Shown: positions 25,853 to 39,162, numbered from the stretch's first letter. The stretch: 64,000 nt of DNA from Cyanoderma ruficeps (GCA_008694505.1 VZDJ01004378.1:12816898-12880897); one strand, 5' to 3'. The notes: a model not told the origin generated them from the letters alone. Made by a program: numbers and translations.

Positions 25853-27458
25853 TTTAGTAAATTAGAAACCTGCCTCATAAACCTCTCAGAAGAATAGATG
25901 TGAATTATATGATGACTTCATAAATCTGAGGATCAATAAGAGAAATAATTCTGAATCTTAATTACTAATTGATTAATCAAATGAAATATTACAGATTAAT
26001 TTGATATTGGAATTATATGCTTATATATGTAAAGAGTATTACATTCAGTGATTCACAAGGTCTTTTACTATCTTCTGTTCTAAATTAGGAACTCAGAAGT
26101 CAGAAATTGAAAACTCTCTTCTTATGAAGCTGTTATGAAAGGCTCATAAGCATGGACATCTAAGAAAATCTTTCAGCTGGTTATGATAATGCTTACAACT
26201 ATGGAAGAATGTCTGAAACATACCCTTATATGTCAAAAATATTTTCTCTGTGACTTTGTCGTTCTTGGCTCTCTAGAGGAGAAAACACTCTCTTATTCCT
26301 CAGCACAATTTACCAGTGTCAAGGATGTTTCTGAAGTATAGGAAGTGTAACAGATTCGAAAAGTTAAACTTTGTAGAGGGAGCAAGAGGTATCTATGCTG
26401 ATGATGGGGCGATTGTGTACTATCTCCCTCTGCATGGTTTTTTGAGAACTATCAAGCCCTTCTCCCATTTTGAAATTACATGGAAAACCCCAAATTCAAG
26501 TGAAAAAAAAAAAAAACAGTCACAGGAAGAAAAATTTATCATTAGTAAGAGAAGACTGGAGTGAAAAACACCAGAAACAGAGATGTGGCCTGGAAAGGGA
26601 GAGTTAGCTACCACCCTTCAGGCCTCCATCTGTGCCACATAACACAGTTTGTTTGCACTGGGAGTTTGCTTAGTTTCTGAACACTGCTGTTCCCCAGAAC
26701 CTTCTTCAGTGCATGCTTAATAGTGCTGCAGTAAACAAAGCATGGTTTCTACCTTTTGAGCAAACATGTTTGGGATTCATAAAGAAATTATCATTATGCC
26801 TTTTTTGCCCTCCCTCAGCTGGTGGATTAAAAAATTGTCAGGATTGTCTAGTGGATCAAGCTCCAAGCAGAATGCAAGGGCAGTCATTGCAGTCTTTCAA
26901 CCGTGGGAGGGACTTCTGCCTCCTCAATACATACACTAAGCATGTTTGCAGGAAGGAGATCCAGCTTTGATCCTCTGACCTGGCCAAGGCCATTTTCACA
27001 GGAAGGGGCAGCATCACCAGACTGTGGATGAGCTGAGAGGTAAAGTCTAGATTCCTTGAATGAAATACATGGTCAGAAAAGCTAGAGACTTTTCTAGAAA
27101 AAGTCTAATATTGGGTTTCCAATGAAACAGATGTGTAACAACTTTTCCCCCATAACTACCTAAGTTTTGGGGCTTGTACTAATGGTTATTATGTAGTAGA
27201 GACACATGCTCTTATAAAGTGTCTAAAGCCTCTGAGTAATGCTGACAGGGAAAAAGACATTTAATCACAGAATGAAGACTATATGTTTTCTAGTCTTAGA
27301 ATAACCTGTACAACTGGGGACGCTCCTGCAAGGAAGCAGGCTCAGACCTTCCCAGGAAGAAAATGAAATCAGAGGGTCCTAGATTCTGGATGGTTACCAA
27401 GCTCCTGTTTGCTGCTTCACACAGCAGAGTCAAGTTCCCTACCTCTGGGGGCACTGGA

Positions 27459-27487
27459 AGGGATTCCCCAGCATAAGGGGAATCCTT
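27459..27487. repeat. Hairpin, 9-bp stem and 7-base loop
   Basis: GGATTCCCC (27461-27469) pairs exactly with GGGGAATCC (27477-27485). The stem can be extended outward by two or three pairs if one base bulges. It lies in a GC-richer patch (about 27300-27560) without a recognised gene. Confidence 0.6.
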
Positions 27488-30400
27488 ACTCCTCAGGTAA
27501 TTCCTCAGACTGGGGAATCTGCCTACCTCACCATAGTGTCTCCTACACAGATTCCACTTCAAGCTTAGACCACTTTTTGTGTAGGCTTTAGAAGGCCCAA
27601 CTAGTTACATCAGTCACTTTGTCATATATAGGTAGGAAGTGCCAACCTTCAAAAAACAATTTGGATTACGAATTCCCAGAGATGCTTAAGATCTCCTGTC
27701 TCTTCTTTTTCAGGAGGATTTCTCTGTTGATTAGGTAGTTAGCTCTCTCTACAGCTCAGTGCTTTGTGTATCCTGTCTGAGACACTCTCTTGTCTTTGGA
27801 GGACAGGAGGGCTGTGAATGTTGTATGAAGGACAGAGGCCTGAAAGTCAGGTGCTGCAAAAAGTTCTGATCTTGAATTTTGTCATATTGGAGATGAGCTC
27901 AGAGAGTTCATTAACACAGTGAGGAGTCTGGGTGAGAATGTTTACCCTTGGCTAGAGCATATTCAGGGTAAGGGTTTGCTCTCCTTCTGAAAATCAATCA
28001 ACCTCTGCTCCTTAATATTAGCTGGAGAGAGCACGTTAAAAAACCACAGTGGGGATGCAAAGAATTAGCAGGATTATTCCTGTCAGTTGTAATCTTCGAA
28101 GTGTTTTACAAACATTAAGGTTCAGCTTTTGACTGAAGCATTTAGACATAGAGGTGGTGCAAAGTGGCTGTGTCCACTCCTTGTGCCTGTGCTCAGTTGA
28201 GCAGTTTGAGCCCTCTGAGCTCTTTTGACAGCCAAACGGAAAGCCTCTACTCCAGACATCAGGGTGAAGGGAGAAGGAATTTCCCCACCCTTTTCCTATG
28301 GAATGCTTTCCAACCATGGGCAGTTGTGAATTACCCAACCCACATGGCTACTCAGCTTCTCAATTTTGTAAATTGATTTTGTCCAGCTTTCAGTGTTGTA
28401 ATTTGTATCCATTAACAACTGGAATGAAATAATATAAAAATTTCCTCAAAACCAATAATTCTAAGTCAGCTGCTGGATACATGCATCCAAGGGTACATGC
28501 TTTGATTGGTATGATCATATCACATAAAATTTATTTTGGAGCAGGATGTAAGTCCTGAAATCTCAGAGCAGAGTTTACAGGAGAGATGTATACATGCATC
28601 ACCAAGTTACACATTTCATCCTTATGGTTCACCATTTTCAAGATTTACTGATTTGTACTGTGCAGAAAAAGGCTTGATGACAAGGTCCATGAATATGCTT
28701 CTGAAAATATATTCACCAGCTCCCTGTGTTTATAAGAATTACCATAAAATAGTGATGTTTCCTTCAGACTGGAAAATCCTTTTGAGTTGCATTATTTTTC
28801 CTGTTGAGAGCCTTATGCTATTATTCAGTGCTTTATTGACCCAGCATGCTCACAGTTTGATGGATAAAGATAATATTCTCAGTGTATTTATTTTAATATC
28901 TTTAAAAAAAAATTCATTTCTCATTATGCTATTTTAACAAATCTATAGTGTCCCCAGAGAACTTCCTTATTGTGCTTTGTTCACACTTCTGTTATGATGA
29001 AATTATTCAGATTACTTATCAGTGCACTTCTGGAAATGCTTGATGGGAAATGATATAACAAGAGAAATTCTCTATGTTAATAGATAAGATGGGGAGGATC
29101 AAAATGGATGACATTCACCCAGGTGTAATAACAGATTCCATGAGAATAGGTCCCTGGTATATTCCAAAGCCTTGTGCCAGGTGAAATTGAGTGGCAGAAT
29201 AACCTGATGATAATGAAATTACATTTTTTGAAAACAGATTTTAGAAAAAGTCAAAACAAAAAAAATTCTCCTTAGCGAATTTTCAAATTCCAAGGGTTTG
29301 ATGTCAGAAGGAGTTTTTCATTATAAAATCAAATCTGGCCAAAAATTTAAAAAAAAATAATGTTTCAGTGAAAGCAATTTGTTGAATCCAAAGCACATTT
29401 TTGAGGTGAAGCGTTTGATCATAAAATTTTGATGGATTCCACCACTGCATTCCAATTTGACATAGGAAAAAGTTTGAAAAGTGTAAAAACTTTCTGGTAT
29501 AGATAGGCCTTTTCCTCTCCAAGTCAGCTGACCCACTATGGTTTGTTAGCCTCATTGATGTCTCTGGGCTACCCTTTATTTCTACAGAAGAGCCAAATCT
29601 TAAAGACTTTTTTTAAAAAAAACTTTTGAAATATCTTTTCAAAAATTAAGATACTGAAAAAAAGCATATGATTTTATCTAATTTTATAAACCTCAGCATT
29701 TTAAAATGTATTTGAATGTATTGATAAAACCTTTATGCTTTCAGAGAAACTGAAATTCTGAAGTTAAGTAAACTGATAATTTAATTATAAGTCAGAGCAA
29801 AATATGGTCTATTTGCTATGCATGATAATGTCTTTTCAGAAGTTTTTGACTGTGGGGTTTTTTTTGTTTTGTTATTGGATCTTTCATGTATTCTGCAAAT
29901 TTTTATGCCCTTAAGCATGGGAAAATCTGAGAACCTTGCCTATTTTTTTTGTCTTATCTTGCACAATATTATTTGTTTTTACTCTTTAAACTTCTGAAAA
30001 GTCTGAGATTTTTTTTGGAAGTGTCATGGCTTGATTTGTTACATAGTTCTTCTCCTTAACTGTTTGAGCTCTTTAGTGATAGAACAGAAACAAGCTGCAA
30101 AGCTGTAAATACTTTGAACACCATTGTTTTGTTCTTTCTTCTTCTACTGCCAGACTCTGCTCTCTTCTGGTGACGTAAATCATAAATTTATGGACAGACA
30201 AATATCTCAACTTTATGTACAAAGCAGGATGTTTATAAAGCCTTTGAGGATACCTTCAGTGAGAAAGAAGTGCTTCTGCTGTTAATTTAGGATCATATTA
30301 GGTCTTATTCTTGTCTGGGCAGACAGAAAGCATTTCAGCATTGCTGGGGAAACGACAAAGCCTGGTGCTCTTGGTATTGGACCCTGCTCTGTGAACGTTG

Positions 30401-32063
30401 CTCAGAGACAAGGGGATGGCAGGGCATAAAACAAAAGCAGAGTAAATATTTGTACTTTTCTCCCTTTGGCAGCCTAACTGGGTGGACAAAGGGGAGAGAT
30501 TTGGCTCCAACAACACATTTGAACTTCTTCAGGATTTCTGTGCAGAGGAAAAGAGTGTAAAGGGAAAAAATGTTTTCTGTTTAGCAGCATGCTGTCTACA
30601 GATATCTGGAGAAAAGCATCAGCAGCCACTGCCTCCCCTTGTATCCTACAGCCAGTGTGTTCAGCCTGGGGACAGAGTGCTGAGGCACAGGGACTGAGTG
30701 GCTCTCACACTCTGAAGGGGACTCCATCCTTTATAGCCCTTTGTCTGAAGTCAGGTTGAAGTCTTTCAATTAATTTATTTTCTTTGCATTTTTCAGTCAG
30801 GTGTAACTATTGAAAAGCTCCCTGTATCAAAGAATCAGGTGCTGTGTCCTACCTGCACTCCCCACCAGACCAGAAAAGGAGCATTGTTGTGTTGGTGAAG
30901 AGGACATTTTTTAGCATAGAACGGGTCTTGTTCTGGAAGACACTGAGTGCATCCATTTCTCTTTGTGTTAACCAATGTCTCTTCAGAGACTGAGATGTGG
31001 TTTCCAGGTGCTCAAGTGCAGACATTCAGTCTGTAAACACTGAAGTGGTCTGACTACTTGGCTATTGAGACAATCTTTGGATCCACCTGAAAATGTTTTT
31101 GAGCCAAAGCTGCCTGATGCATTTGACCTGCTCTGCTATGGGAGCAACATCTGAACTGCTCTTTACCCTACCTGCTAAAATGAGAGACTCAGCTTTTGTC
31201 TCATGCCTTTTTTTCTTTACTGCCTTCAGCAGTGAGGTTGCTTTGGGGCAACAAACACCAAGCAATGCAACAAAATGCTCTGTGCAACTTCTGCTGACAG
31301 ATAATGTTGCCTTTATAAAATACCATGTGATAAGGCAGAGAGTTCCATGCTACATAAAAATGGCAGCTCCAGAGAAAGGGTGAAATTTGGTTTAACCTCT
31401 AATATATATTGATGGTAGTTTTTGTAGAACCTACCTCACTTCACTCCCAGACCATGGGTGAAAGTTCAAGTGAGTCCTGAGCAGGGATGAAAGCCACTGT
31501 TTTCCTCCTTTTTATCTCCAAGCAGTCCAGAGGGGATGAGTAATGTTTTTGTTCCAAGAAGGTACTGTGCATATCATCTCTCATATATTCTGTTCTTTTG
31601 TTTCTGCATCATACAGGCAGAGCAAGGAGCTGTGAGAGTGGGAGGACAAATTAAATGAATAGTTTGGAGATGCTAGTCCTTGCATCTGAAGGATACACTT
31701 TTGGAAAGTTCACATTTTAAGGAAAAAAATTATCATATTTGCTGCACCAAACTTAAATCTTGGGGTTAGGAAAAGATGGCAAACTCCCCTATTCATTCTT
31801 GTGGTTAGCTTCTTTCCTATGGGTAGAGGTGTGTGCAACAAGGCACACAAAACTATCACAACACAGAAAAACCATCAGCTAATCCAGTGATTTCAGAAGA
31901 TATGTTAATCCTTGGTAGCTTGGACACAGTCCCAGACCTGCTAAAACACTTTTGTTGAAAGCAGTAGGAACTAATAGGTGTCATTAAAATGCTGCATAAT
32001 GGGTCCTGCTTCCCTATAGGTACTGCATCAGTCAATATTACTCAATATGGAGACACAGAAGTA

Positions 32064-32468
32064 TGCTAGTTTTGGCCAGGACAGGATTAATATTTTATGG
32101 TAGCTGGGAAGTGGGCATGGCCAGGTCTTAATGTTATTTGATACCATCTCACGTCACTTGTGAGGGGCAGGAGTAGGGCACTCTTAAATTGTGGAATGCA
32201 AAACACTCCAGTATTGTTGTCCTTTCCATGTAAATACTTTCTTTGTCTTATATCTTTTGTTAGTGATACTGTTGCTGTTACTGGTTTCATTTCTTATCTA
32301 ATTGCTGTTTCCACTAAATTGTTCTGATCTCAGCTGCGATTTTCACTTTTGTACCTCCAATTCTCAAGTCCATCCCAGGAGCAGTGAGGGAGCGAGTGAG
32401 CAGCACCTCGGCTGGGAGAGTCTCAGTGGAGGAGCTGAACTAGGGAGTATTATTCCTAAACCACCACA
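32064..32468 (+). mobile_element. Degenerate solo LTR of an avian endogenous retrovirus (about 405 bp)
   Basis: The opening 'gttttggccaggacaggattaat', followed by 'tagctgggaagtgggcatggcc', matches the start of an avian LTR type. Near the 3' end, 'actaaattgttctgatctcag', 'gagcgagtgagcagca' and the closing 'ctaaaccaccaca' match its end. It starts TG at 32064 and ends CA at 32468. The flanks AAGTA and AGTGG give only a weak duplication (AGTA against AGTG). With that and its divergence, I infer that it is older than the two better-preserved LTRs. No internal retroviral sequence adjoins it. Confidence 0.75.
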
Positions 32469-33565
32469 AGTGGTAAAACCAAGAAACATTTATTTTCCCT
32501 AAAATGAGAACTTTCCAAAAATGTATCTATTTTCAAACAGCAAAATGTTTGGCTAGATTACAAGAACTCATCAGTTTATTTCAGAATGAAAACTGTCTAT
32601 TAACATAAAAGGGAAGTCACTCCTGTATGTTTACCAAACCTTTGCCATAGGCACTGAAAGTCAGTGGAAAAAACCCAAATTGATACACGGAAAAGAAAAA
32701 AAACCCTGACAAACGCCAAAATATGCCAGGCTAGATGTATGTGTATAAACACATTAGGTTATTTTTCTGTTTGCATCAGAGAATAAACATTATAATAGGG
32801 CTTGATTTGTTTTCCCAGCCTTTGTTTGCAGCTAAGATAGAAGCTCAGTATCTACTATGGCAACAGAAAGCTATGCTTGTGCTGGATAATTTCCATGAAA
32901 ACTCCTGCATTGCCTCCATTGGTTGAAACCCAGTGTGTGAAAAGGCCACTGGCTATTTGTAGCCTTGTCATGTCTTGTTCTGCTCAGAGCAAATCTGGCT
33001 GTGTGTGATGCAGTTTTAAACCCTGAAAGCTGCTGTCATTTTGTGAGAGCTGCTGCAGGAAACCAGCGTTTCTGCAGGAAACTACAGTGTTCTCTAGAGA
33101 AAGGTTTACTTCTTATAATTGTTTCCAAAACAATTTTTGAAAACAGTCTTGCACAGAAAATTTTTGATCATATTTAGTCTGATTTAATCCAGTGATGTAA
33201 ATAATCCCCATAATCCTAAAAAAAATTATTAACTAAATGATAGCTACATAAGCAAGTTGGACATGAGCCTAACCTGCTTTTTTCTCTTTATCATCCTGCC
33301 TGGCTCCAGGCCCACAGATGTGAACTTTCTGGGAGCTTCTCCACATGTTGCAAAATCAAATCGTTCCTTTGGGGCTTTAAAAAACTTTATTCAAACCTAA
33401 AGAGAAGTAAAGATTTCCCTACTGTTTTAACACCAGAAGTCTCTTTCTCCCTCTGTGGTTCCCTTCCATTCCCTATATTTTCTTTTTTGACAAGTGGACA
33501 AAGCAGTTTCATTGTTTTTTTCTTAATACTCTCATCCATGTAAATACTGGAATACTTCTAGAATG

Positions 33566-33603
33566 TATACATATATATATATATAATATACAGACACACA
33601 CAC
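33566..33603. repeat. Compound microsatellite (AT)n then (AC)n
   Basis: About 25 bases of mostly AT dinucleotides (33566-33590) run into a short CAGACACACACAC block ending at 33603. The arrays are short and interrupted. Confidence 0.75.
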
Positions 33604-33890
33604 GGAAAGACAAATGGTCTTTGTAACTTTCTAAATTTGGAAAATGACAGTTTAAGGCAAGTCAATCTCTTTGTTGAAGACTTTCCTTAGGGAAAAATAA
33701 AAAGGAATCAGAAAAAGATTGTAAACTTTGTCTCTAACTTAAACTAAAGTACTACTCCTTAATTAGGTTTGTCATCCAGAATCTTTGTTTTTGAGAGCTG
33801 CTGCAACTAGTTGAAGCGAATTTAACTTAGGTATTAATTTTAAGAAATAATGGAGGTGATTTCTTCCATGTGATTATGTTTCCTACCTCT

Positions 33891-33920
33891 TATATTTCCT
33901 ATCTTTATATTTCCTATCTT
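33891..33920. repeat. Perfect 15-bp tandem duplication
   Basis: TATATTTCCTATCTT occurs at 33891-33905 and again at 33906-33920 without a mismatch. A third, partial copy (TTTCCTACCTCT) precedes it. Confidence 0.8.
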
Positions 33921-36900
33921 ACAGTTTCAACTTTCACCCTGGAAACCAAAGGCACAGACTCACTGGCCATAGTCTATCCCTACAGGAGACAGACCAGATT
34001 TAGTCTGGTGTGATTTAGGGACACTCTCCCTCCTCTTGTTTCTCTTCCCCATGCCCCGAGCCATCAATGTGGGTGTTTGACCAAGAGATTCTTTTGAGCT
34101 AATTTAGGCTGAAAAACACATTAAGTGTATTAAGCCTACCACACATTAAGCAGCTTTTAAGCTAGGCAAAGGCTGGGTGCCATCATCCTGTTTAAGTGGG
34201 TATTGAGAAGCCATGGAATATGGCAGGGTGAGATGAAAGGCTATTCTTAATGGCAACAAGAATGGGAAAAATGTGGGTGTAGATGAGACTCTGGGGATCC
34301 AATTTTTTTAAAAAAAATGTAATTCTGTTGAATTTGTTTTGTTCTTTTTTTTTTTTTACTTTAGGAACTGTGAGGAGATGGAATAGGTAAACAAGCCAGA
34401 AATACTGACTTCATGACAGTTCTTGTCTGTGGGAGGTTATTTCTTGAGAATTACCACTGACAGGATGTTTTTCTAAGGGCAGGTATACTCATACCCATAA
34501 ATTGCAAATTGTACCTCTGGAGCTGTGTAAGATTAAAATGAAATACTTTTGATAGGAATAACAATTTGGGTTGTCCTTCACAGAAAGTGAAAAGCAATTG
34601 TAACCTGAAAAGGCTTAAATCAGTAACTGTGACTAAAGATAGAAGACACAGCAGCAACGTGTTCTGGCAGCTGGAAAAGGGACTATGATAGGTCGCACAG
34701 CATGTGCTGTAAAGTTACAAGCTTTGGTAAAGTCCTACCGCCATGGCTTTTCTATTGCGGATAAATCCAAGTTATCTAGATTTTGCAATGTAGATAATGT
34801 AAAGCAATTAAAAGACTAGGATTTGTGAAGGCCTTAAAATATCATACAGCATGTTTGTCCTTTCCTCACAGCAGGCTCAACGATTTCAACATCATTCCTG
34901 ACTGATGTTGATTGGTCCTGAAGACACCTCTAGAAAAGTGCAATGACCATCTTAGTTGATCTACTTCCGTTCCCACCTGTCCCTTTTTGTTTAATATTTA
35001 AGACAAGTCTGCTTCTGCAATTTTAGACCATTATATCTTCTTCTAGGCAAGATGAATAGGGAGAAAAAAAAAGCTTTATTCTTTGAAACAGTCTTTTATG
35101 TACATTATGTTTCTTGAGATATTCATATACTTGAAGCCACTTGGATTTTTATTGCTTTTATAAATAACCCCAGCTCTATCATTCTTTCCTTCTTTTCTAG
35201 ACTTTGATTTCTATTGTTGCACAGCTCTGGACTTCCCTGTTTATTTGCATTTTTATTGCAAGTGCTGCCCAAAATTTGTCACTTTTCTGGTCTTGTCTTG
35301 CTAACAAGGAAAATGGTCTTGGCTCACTTGAGTAAAGCAAAATGGTTATTTAACCTCTTTTTCAGGGTAAAAAACATTCAGTGTACAACTGAAAGGGAAG
35401 AATTTAAGAATATATTCAGTGGAACATAACACTTCAATTAATTTGATGTATTTACTCCCTTCCGAAGAACCTGATTAAATGTATCTGTTTCCCCATTGTG
35501 GTAAGTAAGGCATTTCTTTCCAAGTATTAGTAAATTATGTGACTTATTTAGTTGTAAATTAGATAGGAGAAAATGGAAATGACTTTTAATCCAAAAAACT
35601 CTAGACCATTTATCTTGTTCGGCATATCAAAGCAAGTTGCAATTGTACTGCTGCTCTCAGAAAAGGTTAACAGTGGACGAACATGATGAGAAAATTACAT
35701 GCTGACTTCAAACAAGGCATATTGATGTATTTCCTCTGAAACACATTTATGAGCCTTTATAGCTCCCATATAAAATGCTATGGTGGAAATTTGGAACTTG
35801 TTGAAGTCTTGAATTTTTCTTTGTCATCTTGAACATTCTAGAAAATTGCTGCTGTGATTTGTTACTGTCCTGTATGAAGCACAAAGGAAAAATATGCTCA
35901 AGGAGAGAAAATATAACTGTTGCTTTCATGGAAGACCAATTATTGTTGAATTTCCATACTTCCTTGATTTAAAAAAAGCAAGTTCTGAACAATATAGTGA
36001 ATATCCAGGAATTAATAGAGGTACATGGCATTGTGACTTAGAAACTAATAATAAGGTGGCAAACTTCTTCAGTTCTATCCAAAATAAAGTGGAGGACTGG
36101 TAGTAACTTTTACAGGTAATACCAGGATTTCCATTTAATAGACTAAGTTCTCTGTAACAGAATTGCTTTGACTCCTCTCTGACACCTGTGGGAGTAGGTA
36201 GCTATTCTGTTAAAAAAAGGAAAAGACCATATTAATCAAGATTCAGGCACTGCTCAAGGTCCATATCAATTCCCACTTAGTGAGATGATATATAAATAAA
36301 ACCTATGCATGCGTATAAAACTTCACTCTTTATGTAAATGTAAATCCTGAAAAGTTTTTACTTATCAATACATAGTGCAGTAAACAGCATAAGTTGATTA
36401 AATGATCTTTGAAGGAATGATGGAGTTCTTATGTGACTTTATGCATGTTCTTCCCACAACCAGCACTTTGTTTTAACCAGAGAATTAGTGGAGTCTGAGA
36501 AGTATGATAACTTCAGTCTCAGAGTAGGAGATCCCTTCTCTGGGGAGGATTTATTTTAAGGGAATTGCCTCACAGGTCTGTTCTTTGGCATGCTCTCAAA
36601 AATAAAAAAGAGTAATCTTGGGAAAGACAGTTGGCAAACTCCAGAAAATGTAGCCAGGGCTGAGGGATCACTTCAGATGGCTTTACTACTGAAAGAAAAT
36701 GAATTGTGGAGCTGCAGCCTGCCATAAACAGCCCTCAGGAAGGAGGAAAGAGGCAACTGTGCTTTCTCAGAGAATAAACTCAGATTTTCTCAGAGAGTAT
36801 GCCAATCTCAGGAAATTACAGCACGTGGAAACAGCACCAGTAGTAATCACGTGCAGCCCAGGACCCATTTTGGGATTTGCGATTTACGTTGTGTGCAGGA

Positions 36901-38411
36901 GTAAGTGTAGATAGCTTTGAGAGTGTATGAAATCTCTAGCAAATTCAGCTGGAAGACTTGGTCCAGCTAACGCTTCTTAGTTTAAATCAGGCAGAGAAGA
37001 GATGCAAGTGTCAAAAATGCTTGTGGCCCAGGTAAGTGCTCTGATTGTTCAGAATTGAACCTGTCTTTGGTGATACTCTCTCCACATGAAAGTCCTCCTT
37101 TGCATCAAGTTGAGAAATCTCGTCCAGTAATAGAAGGAATTTCATATTTGATGGGTCAGCATTTTTTCACTTAACATTTTATTGAACAGTTCCTAATCTT
37201 TAATGCCTAAATAGTCTTCCATTTCTCTAACTCAATTAACATGTAATCTCCCAACTCTGCAAGTCTGACATCTATTTGTGCCTATTTGCAGCAGAGTAGC
37301 CCATGTGAGTTAGGGGGAATACTCCTTGGCCTAAAATTACTCGTGATTTGTACTTCTTGTAGTGCTTGCAATAAGGAAATGCATCTTATTTTTATAACAT
37401 GCATTAATCTAAACTTCATATGTGTGCATAATTTAGATGGGTAATTTTTTTTGTTAAATATAAACAAATGATGAATAAAGCCCTTAGAGGACTTAATTTT
37501 TGAATCTGTCTTCCTTTTATTCATTGAAGCATCATGCTCCCTTGTATCAAATAGCAGATGAAATTAAAAAGCATTGGTAACCCGATGATAGAGAAAATTA
37601 GGAAATGCTATTTCATGTGAAACAATAGGAGCTGTCTGCATGGGTAATATAATATCTCAACAGGATTTCTGCTCTGAAACTGCCTTTGGAATCTATATAG
37701 GCATTCTTAAAATCTCAGCAGTAATTTATTGCTATTTCAATTGTTTTACATATTGCCTATTTACTTATTTGTTTTAAGAAATAAATGTACTAGAAGTGTA
37801 ACATCAAGAAGGAAACAAATGAAAAAAAAATGAAGAAAAAATGGGAATAAAGAATAGTAATTCCTATAATCTGAAGTTATATGTTTATATCTTTTCTTCT
37901 TTCACCTAGCAAGTATTTTCTTCCAAGAAAATCCTCAGCTACTTTTCAGCCCCCTTAGAAGATCAGTGTGCTCCAGCTCTGCCATACATCCAGTAAGTGA
38001 GAGGTCTATGCATTTTTGAGTGACATGTATTGGTGCTCATATAGCTTTATCTGGATTCACTGCTTCAAAAAGGTGCAGTCAAATACCTGTGTTTCATGTA
38101 AAATAATTTATGATTCTAGAAAGAGCTTATCAAGGTCAGAAGGTATTTCAGCCTTTGATTCAGATCTTTGATTAGGCTTTAGATGTGAGATTAACAGACG
38201 CTTTAGAAGAACAGCACATGAAGGCCTCTGCCATCAGTATTTCACTGTAAGTGCCTTTCTAATAATCAGAATAGCTTATCTAAAATTCTCAGTGCTTGTC
38301 TTATCATTAGAGGTATGAATTTAACCCAAACATCAGTCCCTATTTTCTGAATGCAGCCTTCAGATTATGTCATCTTTTATGTTACTTTCCTTGAAAATGG
38401 GGTGAGGGTGG

Positions 38412-38416
38412 AACTA
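38412..38416. repeat. Left target-site duplication AACTA of solo LTR
   Basis: AACTA precedes the TG at 38417 and recurs directly after the terminal CA at 39158-39162. The matching 5-bp flanks define the element's edges. Confidence 0.8.
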
Positions 38417-38453
38417 TGTAAGTCAAAAGGTCCACAAAAGAAACTTACAGAGT

Positions 38454-38480
38454 TTTATTAGGGTTAATTAGAGTTTTATT
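38454..38480 (-). promoter_or_regulatory. Duplicated polyadenylation signal of the antisense LTR
   Basis: The + strand carries TTTATT twice (38454-38459 and 38475-38480), which reads AATAAA on the - strand. They sit about 220-250 bp downstream of the LTR's TATA box, where an LTR places its R/U5 poly-A signal. Activity is inferred from position only. Confidence 0.5.
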
Positions 38481-38691
38481 AGTAAATTACACACTTGGCA
38501 TGGAAATTGATATAAGTTAGTTTGTAGTATTATAAGGAGTAGGGTGAAAGGGAAGAGAGGGAAAATTAGAGAGAGACTGAGACAGGAAGAAAAGAAGAAA
38601 GAGAGGAAGATCACCAGTCCTGGCTCCAGTGTTGATGCAGCTGATGGGATGTTCAGGGTCCTGGCAGCACCACCTGGGCTTGGTAAGGATA

Positions 38692-38706
38692 CCCTTTTTA
38701 TAGATA
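38692..38706 (-). promoter_or_regulatory. TATA box of the antisense LTR promoter
   Basis: On the - strand this reads TATCTATAAAAAGGG, a good match to a vertebrate TATA box, at the expected U3/R boundary of the 741-bp LTR. Transcription would run leftward. Present activity is unknown. Confidence 0.55.
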
Positions 38707-39157
38707 AAATATTTCCCTACCCAGCAGGTAACTTTCTCACTTTCTACAGAAATTATTTATCGTGTGGAGTGGTTTTTTTTTTTTTAGACCTTTCTGGAAA
38801 TGGGTCAGAGGGCTTCAGGAGTCCTTGGTGATCTTCATCTTTCCCTACTGGGTCAGCCTTTGGTTAACAGTCTCTGCTAGTTTCTTGATCTCATTCCTGC
38901 ATTCAACATGCTGCACTGTATTGTGTTTATCCCCAAGAACCAGAAAAAAGGGATGTTTGTCCCACAGAAGTACCGCCCTACCTCCTTATGGCCCCCTTCT
39001 CCAGCCACATCCTGTTCTTTCTCACAGACTGTTGCCAACAATCCTTGGTTGTCTCCACAGCTTTCCAGGTACCACTGTTTGAGACAAACACATTAGCCCA
39101 CTTATCTTCTAGGCTTCCACAAGGCTGTATAAGCAGGCGCCTGGAGCAAGTCACTCA

Positions 39158-39162
39158 AACTA
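39158..39162. repeat. Right target-site duplication AACTA of solo LTR
   Basis: Exact copy of 38412-38416, immediately after the LTR's terminal CA. Confidence 0.8.

Larger units (their letters stand above)
20131..32058. other. AT-rich noncoding unique sequence, no gene seen
   Basis: About 12 kb with no supportable exon, RNA gene or transposon. It carries T-runs (17 T at 22734-22750, others near 23046 and 23208), a T/G-rich stretch at about 24590-24690, an A14 run at 26503-26516, and several hairpins and duplications listed separately. Short open frames here (for example 22124-22453 on the - strand, 109 codons) have low-complexity translations without motifs and are not called. Confidence 0.6.
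32474..38411. other. AT-rich noncoding unique sequence, no gene seen
   Basis: About 6 kb without a supportable gene or transposon. It includes an (AT)n/(AC)n microsatellite at 33566-33603, a 15-bp tandem duplication at 33891-33920 and a T13-type run near 34347. Short open frames have no recognisable domains. Confidence 0.6.
38417..39157 (-). mobile_element. Solo LTR of an avian endogenous retrovirus, structurally complete (741 bp), antisense
   Basis: On the + strand the element opens TGTAAGTC and closes AAGTCACTCA between perfect AACTA duplications. Read on the - strand it has LTR architecture: a start TGAGTGACTTGCTCC, a U3 of about 450 bp, a TATA box (TATAAAAAGGG, + strand 38692-38703), a pyrimidine-rich R region and two AATAAA signals (+ strand TTTATT at 38454-38459 and 38475-38480), followed by a short U5. 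The two AATAAA signals lie in a 13-bp duplication (AGAGTTTTATTAG). No retroviral genes adjoin it, so it is a solo LTR. Assignment as an LTR rests on structure plus resemblance to bird ERV LTRs; the exact family is not known to me. Confidence 0.82.

Noticed and set aside
26316..26564. Open frame ending in an A14 run, considered as a processed retrocopy
   Set aside because: No AATAAA precedes the A-run, the frame continues through it and no parent protein is recognisable.
30015..30050. TGTCATGGCTTGATTTG, resembling an ERV LTR start
   Set aside because: No LTR body, poly-A signal at a fitting distance, CA end or target duplication could be found downstream.
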